DNA of 64,000 bases from Candidatus Nitrososphaera evergladensis SR1 (GTDB lineage Archaea > Thermoproteota > Nitrososphaeria > Nitrososphaerales > Nitrososphaeraceae): contig NZ_CP007174.1 in assembly GCF_000730285.1 (NCBI RefSeq), positions 1,364,001-1,428,000 on the forward strand, given 5' to 3'. The notes under the pieces were generated by a model. The model saw nothing but the letters and a program-made list of their open reading frames with translations, was not told the DNA's origin and did not search any database. The position numbers and the translations under genes are program-made. Of this stretch, positions 17,420-24,641 are shown piece by piece (position 1 is the first letter of the stretch; every line of letters starts with the position of its first letter).

Positions 17420-18583
17420 TTAGACGGCCTCTGCAAGCTCTGGGCGCTCCTGGCTTATTATCTTGCCAAGGCCGCGCATATAGTTTCTTGCAAACGTCGA
17501 CACGGGTTGCGAGGAATACCAGATGCAGCCGAGCACCTCGCAGTCGTGGCACGTCCTTGCAATGTCCCACTGCGGCGCGCTCCATATCTCGTCCACCGAG
17601 TGCTCAAGGAGACTGTACGTGTTTTCTGGGCTGTTGAACTTCCAGCATGGGACCATCACCGTTCCGTCGCCGTTTACAAAGATGCTCTTCCATACGCCGC
17701 ATTCGTCAAACAGCCCGCGGCCGTGCTCAAGTATCTGCTGGAAATACTCCTGCGGGATCATGACTGGCAAACCTCCTGCTTTTTGCTGCTTGCCCATGTA
17801 GTCGAGTATGCTTTCGCACACCTTGTTCATTGTCTGTCTGTCCGGCAAAAGCGAATAGTCTACGTCTGACCTGTCCTCGACAAACGTGAACGAGACTGCG
17901 CTTGCGCCAAGCTCCTTTGCCCTGTCAAAATACGTCTGGTCAATGAACTCTTCTGTGTTGTATTTCGTGATGACGCTGTTGAGGTAGTGCGGGACCTTGT
18001 GCTCCGTCAAAAGGCGCAGGTTGTCCATCACCCTGCGGTACATGTGCGGGTTGACGCCGCGCACCTTGCAGTACGGTTCCTCATAAGTAGAATCAATGCT
18101 GCACGTGACAAACTGGATGTGCTTTTTCAGCTCGTCAAGGTCGATTGTGTGCAAAAGCGAGCAGTTGGAGATGAGCGTAATGGGCATTTTCAGTCCGTGC
18201 AGGTATTTCACAAGCTCCATAAAGTCCGGCCTGCTCGTGGGCTCGCCTCCCTCCACTATGGCCCATACGCAGTATTTTGACACCTTGTCAAAGACCGCCT
18301 TCCATTGCTCGGTAGTCAGGTCCCTGCGCTTTGCAGTCGCTATTTGGCCTTCCTTGTCTGCGTCTCCAAAGGGGCACATGGGGCAGTAAAAGTTGCAGTA
18401 ATGGGTCATGCTGAATACTGCGATCAGAGGGCGCCTCCTGCCGACTGCCCTGTTTGCGGACCACTTGCCAAGCAGCTTTAGCGTCCTTATGGTGTCTACT
18501 CCTCCCATTGTGATATTTTTTGTAAAATGCCCGGAGTATTTCTGCCTTGTTATGCCGTACGCAAAGGCTAACAGAGAGGGCAT
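17420..18583 (-). CDS. Radical SAM/SPASM-type enzyme
   Basis: A 387-residue radical SAM protein. The [4Fe-4S] motif is CNFYCPMC (C63, C67, C70), followed by VEGGEPTSRPDF, the glycine-rich SAM contact. The C-terminal part has CGVW, VPCWKF and CHDCEVLGC, which could hold an auxiliary Fe-S cluster of the SPASM type. Layout recalls HpnH-like and peptide-modifying enzymes, but the substrate is not evident. It is the first gene of the cluster ending in ino1; the CysRS-like TTG comes 29 nt after its stop. An internal ATG at 18508 (MGGVDTIRTLKLL) would leave a more normal divergent promoter gap to the LysE gene, so the first 25 residues are uncertain. Confidence 0.85.
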   Translation of the reverse strand: MPSLLAFAYGITRQKYSGHFTKNITMGGVDTIRTLKLLGKWSANRAVGRRRPLIAVFSMTHYCNFYCPMCPFGDADKEGQIATAKRRDLTTEQWKAVFDKVSKYCVWAIVEGGEPTSRPDFMELVKYLHGLKMPITLISNCSLLHTIDLDELKKHIQFVTCSIDSTYEEPYCKVRGVNPHMYRRVMDNLRLLTEHKVPHYLNSVITKYNTEEFIDQTYFDRAKELGASAVSFTFVEDRSDVDYSLLPDRQTMNKVCESILDYMGKQQKAGGLPVMIPQEYFQQILEHGRGLFDECGVWKSIFVNGDGTVMVPCWKFNSPENTYSLLEHSVDEIWSAPQWDIARTCHDCEVLGCIWYSSQPVSTFARNYMRGLGKIISQERPELAEAV

Positions 18584-18601
18584 GTGCTACGCATATGGCA
18601 C

Positions 18602-19258
18602 ATGGATGTCCTTGCCTTTGGCGCAGAGGTAGTCGCAGTATCGGCCTCGGGAGTGCTTGCACCCGGACCGCTGTTTGTTGCAAACATGATGTACGGGACA
18701 AGACAGGGCGCGCTTTCTGGAATCAAGGTCGCGCACGGACACGCGGTTGTCGAAATCGTGGTGATCGCCGTAATTGCGGCAGGGCTCTTTTCCGCCTCGG
18801 CTTTTATCGCAGACTATGCAAGCGTGATAGCAATAATCGGTGGCGTGTCAATAATTGGCTTTGCCATCCTGCAAATAGTCGGCATCATAACTACTGCAAG
18901 AAAAAGTAAACAGGAAAGAAAGACCGAGACTGTAAGAAGGAAGAATGGGCCGTTTGCCGCCGGCGTCATGTTTTCCGCCCTCAATCCATTCTTTCTTGTC
19001 TGGTGGCTCACAGTCGGCCTGAAACTGGTATCTGATTCGGCTGCCTTTGGAGCTGTGGCGGGCCCTGCGCTATTGTTTGGTATGCACGTGTGGATGGACT
19101 ATGTGTGGCTTGCCGCTACTGCGTACCTTGCGTCAAAAGGAAGTTCCGTTCTAAAGTCAAAATACTACCGGGTCTTGATGCTTGTGCTGGCCGGCCTTTT
19201 GCTGTATTATGGCGTCCAGTTTTTGATAAACGGGGTAATGATGATAATAATAAAGTAG
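18602..19258 (+). CDS. LysE/RhtB-family exporter
   Basis: A 218-residue membrane protein from ATG 18602 with about six transmembrane segments. It has the LysE-type opening SGVLAPGPLFVANMMYG, the glycine-rich first loop, and a middle GPFAAGVMFSALNPFFLVWW segment. Family members export amino acids or related small metabolites. The frame is open to 18584, but that start abuts the divergent radical SAM gene. Given the shared divergent promoter, export of a product of that cluster is conceivable but unsupported. Confidence 0.78.
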   Translation: MDVLAFGAEVVAVSASGVLAPGPLFVANMMYGTRQGALSGIKVAHGHAVVEIVVIAVIAAGLFSASAFIADYASVIAIIGGVSIIGFAILQIVGIITTARKSKQERKTETVRRKNGPFAAGVMFSALNPFFLVWWLTVGLKLVSDSAAFGAVAGPALLFGMHVWMDYVWLAATAYLASKGSSVLKSKYYRVLMLVLAGLLLYYGVQFLINGVMMIIIK

Positions 19259-19288
19259 TAAAATAATTAATAATAAAATATTATTTTA

Positions 19289-19597
19289 TTACTTTGTACG
19301 CGAGATGGGCACGTCTATCGTGGACACGTTTCTCATCTTGCCGTCCTCAGACGTCACCTGCTCAGAGCCGAGCTTTATTGGGCCAATCTTGTAGCCGATG
19401 GTGTCCATCCTCTTGACAATTATCTGCGCCACGTCTACAGCCCGGGTGATGCTCTTGCCCCTGGCCTTTATGACAACCGTCGGTTCGTTGGCCAGCTGCA
19501 CCAGCGTGGCGGTAACGTAGGTCATCAATGGCTTTTTGCCGATAAAAATCTCGTTAGATGCCTTTGGCGGTCTGGTTGTATTGGTGCTGGTAGACAA
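19289..19597 (-). CDS. albA: Alba chromatin protein
   Basis: A 102-residue Alba. The start is TTG 19597 (STSTNTTRPPKASNEIFIGKK), since the upstream ATG adds a cysteine-rich stretch unlike the family. Typical blocks are IFIGKKPLMTYV, VVIKARGKSITRAVDVA with the DNA-contacting lysine loop, and a C-terminal RNVSTIDVPISRTK strand. Alba dimers coat DNA and RNA in archaea. It is preceded by an unrelated small gene on the same strand. Confidence 0.92.
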   Translation of the reverse strand: MSTSTNTTRPPKASNEIFIGKKPLMTYVTATLVQLANEPTVVIKARGKSITRAVDVAQIIVKRMDTIGYKIGPIKLGSEQVTSEDGKMRNVSTIDVPISRTK

Positions 19598-19650
19598 GGT
19601 GCACAATATTGGGCAAGGTAGAATATAATGTTTGTCGAGCAATGATCTGC

Positions 19651-19938
19651 TCAGATCCCTGCGTGTTTCTTGAGGATGTTTTCAATGTCGCCTGGATTCT
19701 TGGTTATTTCTTTCACCGCTTCTGGGTTCTCTACTTCGTAGCAGTGCAAAAGCCCAAGCTCGTCTTTGTAAAACAGGTAGACCTTGTCTTCAAAGACACA
19801 GTGATAGAGCTTTTCCTGCTCCATCCTCTCCGTCTTGATCTTGATGCCGTCTTCGTTAATGACAACTGGGTAGTCATCATCACTACTGTTGTTGTCTGGC
19901 ACGACAAGTGTCAGTTGGGACAAGCCGTATTTATTCAA
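19651..19938 (-). CDS. Small acidic protein of unknown function
   Basis: 95 residues, not recognised: LYHCVFEDKVYLFYKDELGLLHCYEVENPE suggests a compact beta-rich fold. The TTG start at 19938 follows the TAA of the propeller gene directly, so the two may be co-transcribed, but the A/T-rich gaataaata stretch there could also act as a promoter for a later TTG at 19923. It lies upstream of alba on the same strand. Confidence 0.6.
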   Translation of the reverse strand: MNKYGLSQLTLVVPDNNSSDDDYPVVINEDGIKIKTERMEQEKLYHCVFEDKVYLFYKDELGLLHCYEVENPEAVKEITKNPGDIENILKKHAGI

Positions 19939-21537
19939 TTACACGACGTCTACCCTGACTGCTTTGAGCACGGACACTTCGTCATTTTGCGCGCCAAGCA
20001 TCAGAGTATATTGTCCGGGGGCAAGGTCGCCTGCAGGGGTGAACACGAACGACACCTGCTTTGAGCTATTTGCCGGAATGGATATGTTCTGCTCGCTGAA
20101 AATGCCCGTGGAGTTGCCAAGAGCACCGTTGAGGGTGAACGTGCCAGATGCAACTGCGCTGCCGTTGAATGCGCCCTGCGCGTTGACGTTGACTTTGATT
20201 TCTGCGCTGTCGCCTCTCTTTACGGTTACCTCGTCGTTGGGTATGGACACCGTGAACGGGACTTGAGCATCCGTCTTTACGGTGCCTATCTTGTTCTCGC
20301 TCCATTCTGTGAACCATACCTGGCCCTGTGGGCCCACTGACATTTGGAGCGCGTTTGCAATCCCGCATGAGCTGGCGTTGTCGGGACAGTTGGCCCACAG
20401 CTTGTTCTGGCTTGGGATCCAGTATTCTGTGAGCATCTTTGTGTTTTTGTCAAATACGCTAATCTTGTTGCCTTCGTGCTGGTTGAACCATATTCTGCCG
20501 TCAGGCGCAGTCGCGATCCAGTATGGAAGCGTATATGCGCTTGGAGGCATCGTGCCGCCAAAGATCTTTGGCGATGCGACAGAAGTTGTATATTCTGTCA
20601 CCTTGCCGTCACTCGGATCTAGCATAAAGAATATGCTGGTGCCGTGGTCTGTGCCCCACAGGTTGCCGTCCTTGTCAACGGTCATGCCTACTGGCGACGT
20701 GAGCTCTTGTGGTAGGTTGTACAAGGATGTCTGGTTCTTTTCAACATCGTACTTGTAGATTACGCCTTTTAGCTGGAATGCAAGGACCGACGTCCACACG
20801 ACGTTGCGTTCCCTGTCAACCGTCACGGAGCCCGAGCTGATGCGGAAATTATCAATGCCCGCAAAGGCGTCAAGCGGAAGCTTGATCTCTGTAAATCCTT
20901 CTGCCGTTCCGGGCTTCATCTTGGAAAGGTCACCAAAAAACAGGGACTTTGACCTTACGCCTACGAGGTAAATATTACCATCAGAGTCAAAGTCAAACGA
21001 AATCGGGTCTGTAGCCGGCGTTTTGAACATGTCAAACGTGCCTGAAGTTGTGTTAAAGCGCCATAAAAGCTCGTTATTGTCTGTAAACCAGACGTTGCCC
21101 TTTGAGTCGGTCTTGGTCGCCCATGACATGTTAAATTCGATTGGATTGTCGCGCACCGGCCACTGGGGCACCTGGTACTGTGCGAATTTGTTGTCAGCAA
21201 GGCTATAACTGCCAAGTATGCCCTGCTTTGTAGAGACGTACCACACGCGACCATCGTTGTCGACAGAAAGTGAAAGCGGCATCTGGCATTCCGATGGGAG
21301 CACCTTTTCTGCTACGTAGGTATTGGAATTGGCCTTGGGGTCCGGGCCGCAAAATTGTGCTTTGAATTTTGCTATCGAGTCCGCCTGCGACGAAGACATC
21401 GACTGCTGCCCTCCCGATGGGGTCCCGCCTGCAAGAAAGGTTGCAGAAACACCTGCAACGGCCACTATGCCAATGATGGCGTAGATAATGATCTTCTTGT
21501 TTGATGACGGAGGAGGGGAAGACCTCTTGCCTGACAA
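19939..21537 (-). CDS. Membrane-anchored Vgb/NHL-like beta-propeller protein
   Basis: A 532-residue exported protein. A short basic N-terminus is followed by one hydrophobic segment (~15-38, IIIYAIIGIVAVAGVSATFL), a signal or anchor. Residues ~80-420 hold repeats with D.DGRVWYVS, DSKGNVWFTD, DKDGNLWGTD, APDGRIWFNQ and GPQGQVWFTE, the pattern of virginiamycin-B-lyase-like propellers. The last ~110 residues form an Ig-like or CARDB-type domain (VKRGDSAEIKVNVNAQG). Catalytic antibiotic cleavage is not implied; thaumarchaeal relatives are probably surface-binding proteins. Start TTG 21537, divergent from the EamA transporter. Confidence 0.8.
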   Translation of the reverse strand: MSGKRSSPPPSSNKKIIIYAIIGIVAVAGVSATFLAGGTPSGGQQSMSSSQADSIAKFKAQFCGPDPKANSNTYVAEKVLPSECQMPLSLSVDNDGRVWYVSTKQGILGSYSLADNKFAQYQVPQWPVRDNPIEFNMSWATKTDSKGNVWFTDNNELLWRFNTTSGTFDMFKTPATDPISFDFDSDGNIYLVGVRSKSLFFGDLSKMKPGTAEGFTEIKLPLDAFAGIDNFRISSGSVTVDRERNVVWTSVLAFQLKGVIYKYDVEKNQTSLYNLPQELTSPVGMTVDKDGNLWGTDHGTSIFFMLDPSDGKVTEYTTSVASPKIFGGTMPPSAYTLPYWIATAPDGRIWFNQHEGNKISVFDKNTKMLTEYWIPSQNKLWANCPDNASSCGIANALQMSVGPQGQVWFTEWSENKIGTVKTDAQVPFTVSIPNDEVTVKRGDSAEIKVNVNAQGAFNGSAVASGTFTLNGALGNSTGIFSEQNISIPANSSKQVSFVFTPAGDLAPGQYTLMLGAQNDEVSVLKAVRVDVV

Positions 21538-21601
21538 CGCGGAAAAAACACGCTTGTCCCAATATATCTCTTGTCTGCGCCCACGCAGGTAGGGCTAAAA
21601 T

Positions 21602-22546
21602 ATGAGGCGTGCGTATCTTGAACCCTTGACTGCGCCCGAACAGGCTTCTCCGGCAGGGACACAGAAGAAACAGCAAGGATACCTGGGCTACCTGTCGGTA
21701 TTGATAGCCTCGGCGCTCTTTGGCTCTGTGTTTGCAGTCACCAAGGTGCCGCTTGCAAGCATCGACCCGCTTGCGCTTTCCGCGGTTATCTATGTGATCG
21801 CAGGGCTGACGCTTGTGCCCTTTGCCAAGGCATCATTCCGCCTGCAAAGGCGAGAGGCGCGCTACATGATTGCCATTACCGCGTTTGGGGCGGTAGCTGC
21901 ACCCGTCCTTCTTTTGCACGGTCTTCAGATGACCGAGGCATCCGACGCCTCAATCCTGGCAAACGGCGAGGTGCTGTTTACCGTAATCCTGTCGTCGCTG
22001 TTCTTTGGGGAAAGGCCGCATGGCAAGCTTGGACTTGCCGCAGTCGCGCTTGTCATTGTGGGGTTGTTCATGGCCACAACTGACATGAAGTTCTCCTCCG
22101 GCACGATAATCGAACTCAACGCCGGCAACCTGATGATCCTTGCGTCCATGTTCTTCTGGGCCATTGACAACAATTTCAGCAGAAAGCTGACGACGTTTTC
22201 TGACATCAGCCCTGCCAAGATGGCCATGATAAAGTCGCTTGCAGGTGGGCTGGTGCTCCTTGGCGTGACTGCCGCTGCGGGCAAGTGGGGCGCGCTTGGA
22301 AACATTAGCGCGCAGCTGTGGCTCATAATAATCACGCTGTCTGCATCAGGCTTTGGAGGCGCCCTCTTGTTCTTCCTTGCCGGCATCAAAAGGATAGGCA
22401 CGATAAAGACAATGGCCGTGTTTTCGATGACTCCGATATTTGGAATAGTGATAGCGGCAGCCGCGCTTGGCGAGTCAATAAGCGTGTTTCAGGCCATCGC
22501 CACCGGTCTGATAATCATTGGAATCCTCATAGTCAGCAGGCGCTAG
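21602..22546 (+). CDS. EamA/DMT-superfamily transporter
   Basis: A 314-residue protein with about ten transmembrane segments in two EamA repeats: the first has SVFAVTKVPLASIDPLALS and GLQMTEASDASILANGEVLF, the second NLMILASMFFWAIDNNFSRK and AVFSMTPIFGIVIAAAALGE. Drug/metabolite transporters move small metabolites, often exporting them; the substrate is unknown. Start ATG 21602. It converges with pth2, overlapping by 4 nt. Confidence 0.85.
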   Translation: MRRAYLEPLTAPEQASPAGTQKKQQGYLGYLSVLIASALFGSVFAVTKVPLASIDPLALSAVIYVIAGLTLVPFAKASFRLQRREARYMIAITAFGAVAAPVLLLHGLQMTEASDASILANGEVLFTVILSSLFFGERPHGKLGLAAVALVIVGLFMATTDMKFSSGTIIELNAGNLMILASMFFWAIDNNFSRKLTTFSDISPAKMAMIKSLAGGLVLLGVTAAAGKWGALGNISAQLWLIIITLSASGFGGALLFFLAGIKRIGTIKTMAVFSMTPIFGIVIAAAALGESISVFQAIATGLIIIGILIVSRR

Positions 22547-22896
22547 AGCAGTTTCAATCGCTCTGTGACCTTGTCGACAAGGTCCGCCGGCGCAGGGCCA
22601 ATCCCGACGCACGTTGCCGTGCCCGGCGGCACCTGCGTGAGGCCGCTGTCCTGCACGAGCACCACTGGAAGTTTCAGGCTTTCGGCGTGGTTTTTGACGT
22701 CTATGAGCTCCTCAAAGCTCTGCACCTTTACGACCACCTTGGCCTGCCCTCCCTCAAACCAAGAGTCGAACCAGTCCGGCTTTTTCTGCTTGGTGCGCTC
22801 GGCAGCCATCACCGCGGCGTGCGCCACCTGCGCGGCTATCTTGCCCGTGCCCATGCCAAGGTCCCTTCTTATCACCATCACCTGCTTGAAATCCAA
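22543..22896 (-). CDS. pth2: Peptidyl-tRNA hydrolase, archaeal type
   Basis: A 117-residue Pth2, which frees tRNA from stalled peptidyl-tRNA. It shows the family start KQVMVIRRDLGMGTGKIAAQVAHAA-like sequence (KIAAQVAHAAV), a central KVVVKVQSFEEL, and the end motif GTATCVGIGPAP. Length is normal for the family. It is divergent from the geranylgeranyl reductase gene with 45 nt between starts. Confidence 0.95.
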   Translation of the reverse strand: MDFKQVMVIRRDLGMGTGKIAAQVAHAAVMAAERTKQKKPDWFDSWFEGGQAKVVVKVQSFEELIDVKNHAESLKLPVVLVQDSGLTQVPPGTATCVGIGPAPADLVDKVTERLKLL

Positions 22897-22941
22897 GACT
22901 CCATAGTTTAATTAAGAGAGCGAGAAATACCTTGCTGGCCG

Positions 22942-24102
22942 TTGTCTCACTTTGACGTAATTGTAGCCGGCGGGAGCATTTCCGGACTGATGGCCGCAAG
23001 GGAGGCGGCAAAGGCCTGTGCCACCGTCGCAGTTCTTGAAGAGGACGCCGAGATAGGCACACCGGAACACTGTGGCGGGCTTGTAAGCATGGAGGGCATG
23101 AAAAACCTCGGGATAGTGCCTGATGCAAGCGCAGTCGAAAACAGCAGGATAAGGCGCGCCAGGATCCTTTCACCCTCTAACGGCTTTGAGCTGTCTGCAG
23201 AGAAGCAAAAGGTGGTGGTGCTTGACAGGCGCGCCCTTGACAAGCAGGTGGCGCTTCAGGCGCAGAGGGCCAGCGCAGACATCCGGGTAAAGTGCTCGGT
23301 GCGCTCTTTTAATAAAGATGGCACACGATATATTGTAAAAACGTCAGAGGGTGACTTTACGTGTGACTATTTCGTTGACGCAAGGGGCGTCGCCTCGATA
23401 ATAAACAAAAACCGCGACGGCGTGCTCTCGTCGGCGCAGTACGAGGTGTTTGCGCCCTGGATAAAGCGCGACGCAATTGAAGTCGCGTTTGACAGCGAGA
23501 GATATCCCGGCTTTTTTGCGTGGGTGATACCAACAGGCGACGGCAGGGGCAAGGTGGGCGTCGCCGGCAAGGGCATAAACGCTGCAAGCGCATTAAAGTC
23601 GTACATGGATGCAAAAGGCCCGTATTCTGTCGTGCGCAAGGTGTACGCGCCGATATGGGTCATGGGCCCGATTGCAAGCTTTGTGTCTGGCCGCACTGTT
23701 GTCGTGGGAGACGCGGCAGGGCAGACCAAGCCTACCACCGCCGGCGGAATATACACCTGCGGCACGGGCGGGCTCTTGGCAGGAAGAAGCATCGCAAAAG
23801 CGATTGCTGCCGGGAAAAAAGATGACAGCATATTGGATGAGTACCAGAAGGGGTGGTCTGCGATGTTTGGTGAGGAATTTTCCAAGATGCTCGTTGCAAG
23901 GCGCCTGCTGGAAAGGCTTGACAACAAGGCGCTTGATGAACTGTTTTCTGCAATACCAAAGGACAAGCTGGAAGACGCATCGTCAACGGGCGACTTTGAC
24001 TTTCACACGGCCGCCCTTGCCAAGATGCTGGACGTAAAAAGCGCAGGCAGGATGGCAAAAGCGCTCCTTGGCAACGAAATCCGCCGGCTGGTCGACGGCT
24101 AG
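22942..24102 (+). CDS. Geranylgeranyl reductase-family flavoprotein
   Basis: A 386-residue FAD-dependent oxidoreductase. The FAD-binding start is DVIVAGGSISGLMAARE (~5-21), followed by GTPEHCGGLVS, typical of geranylgeranyl reductases. The second FAD motif is RTVVVGDAAGQTKPTTAGGI. In archaea this family saturates isoprenoid chains of membrane lipids or quinones. Several paralogues per genome are usual, so the exact substrate is open. Start TTG 22942. Confidence 0.87.
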   Translation: MSHFDVIVAGGSISGLMAAREAAKACATVAVLEEDAEIGTPEHCGGLVSMEGMKNLGIVPDASAVENSRIRRARILSPSNGFELSAEKQKVVVLDRRALDKQVALQAQRASADIRVKCSVRSFNKDGTRYIVKTSEGDFTCDYFVDARGVASIINKNRDGVLSSAQYEVFAPWIKRDAIEVAFDSERYPGFFAWVIPTGDGRGKVGVAGKGINAASALKSYMDAKGPYSVVRKVYAPIWVMGPIASFVSGRTVVVGDAAGQTKPTTAGGIYTCGTGGLLAGRSIAKAIAAGKKDDSILDEYQKGWSAMFGEEFSKMLVARRLLERLDNKALDELFSAIPKDKLEDASSTGDFDFHTAALAKMLDVKSAGRMAKALLGNEIRRLVDG

Positions 24103-24137
24103 ATAGATATAAATTCGGATTCGCTCACTTGACCGTC

Positions 24138-24317
24138 ATGTCAAAGCAACTGTCGTTGCCGGTCTGCACCTCATGCAGCAGGCCAATAATGCCTAACGAT
24201 GAATGCGTAAAATTCTACTGCCCAAACTGTGGCTATGTCCTTATGTGGCGCTGCGAATCCTGCCGCGAGTTTGCAAGGCCCTACAAGTGCGTGGGCTGCG
24301 GTTTTGAGGGTCCATAG
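24138..24317 (+). CDS. Four-motif zinc-ribbon protein paired with aEF-1beta
   Basis: A 59-residue protein from ATG 24138 (a TTG lies at 24129). It has four zinc half-sites: CTSC, CPNC, CESC and CVGC, as in the HVO_2753-like archaeal zinc ribbon family. Members are commonly encoded just upstream of elongation factor 1-beta, as here (2 nt gap), which suggests a role linked to translation or RNA binding. Confidence 0.85.
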   Translation: MSKQLSLPVCTSCSRPIMPNDECVKFYCPNCGYVLMWRCESCREFARPYKCVGCGFEGP

Positions 24318-24319
24318 AC

Positions 24320-24601
24320 ATGGCGCGCCTAGTGGCAAGGATAAAGGTCCTTCCAGCTGACGCTGACATCAGCATAGACAAAATCGTGGAGGGGCTCAAA
24401 GGCAACATCCCGCAGGGGATGGAACTCAAAGGCCACGCCAAGGAACCGATAGCGTTTGGCCTGAACGCAGTCGTCGGCGACTTTATGCTGGATGACGCGG
24501 AGGGGCAGATGGACAAGCTCGAAGAAGCCATCCGCAGCGTGCAGGGCGTCGGCGAGATTGAAGTGATGAACATCAGCCGTGCGTCGGTCAAGATGAAGTA
24601 G
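24320..24601 (+). CDS. aef1B: Translation elongation factor 1-beta
   Basis: A 93-residue aEF-1beta, the nucleotide exchange factor of aEF-1alpha. It matches the family from start to end: VARIKVLPADADISIDKI, KEPIAFGLNAVVGDFML, GVGEIEVMNISRASVKM. It is coupled to the zinc-ribbon gene ahead of it and precedes cdc48 by 40 nt. Confidence 0.95.
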   Translation: MARLVARIKVLPADADISIDKIVEGLKGNIPQGMELKGHAKEPIAFGLNAVVGDFMLDDAEGQMDKLEEAIRSVQGVGEIEVMNISRASVKMK

Positions 24602-24641
24602 TAAAAGTAATGATGATGTTATTCTCAAAAACGCCGGAGGC

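Noticed and set aside
14424-18583. Calling the cluster a mycothiol pathway outright
   Set aside because: The glycosyltransferase and deacetylase steps are missing here and a radical SAM gene is present, so only a comparison is made.
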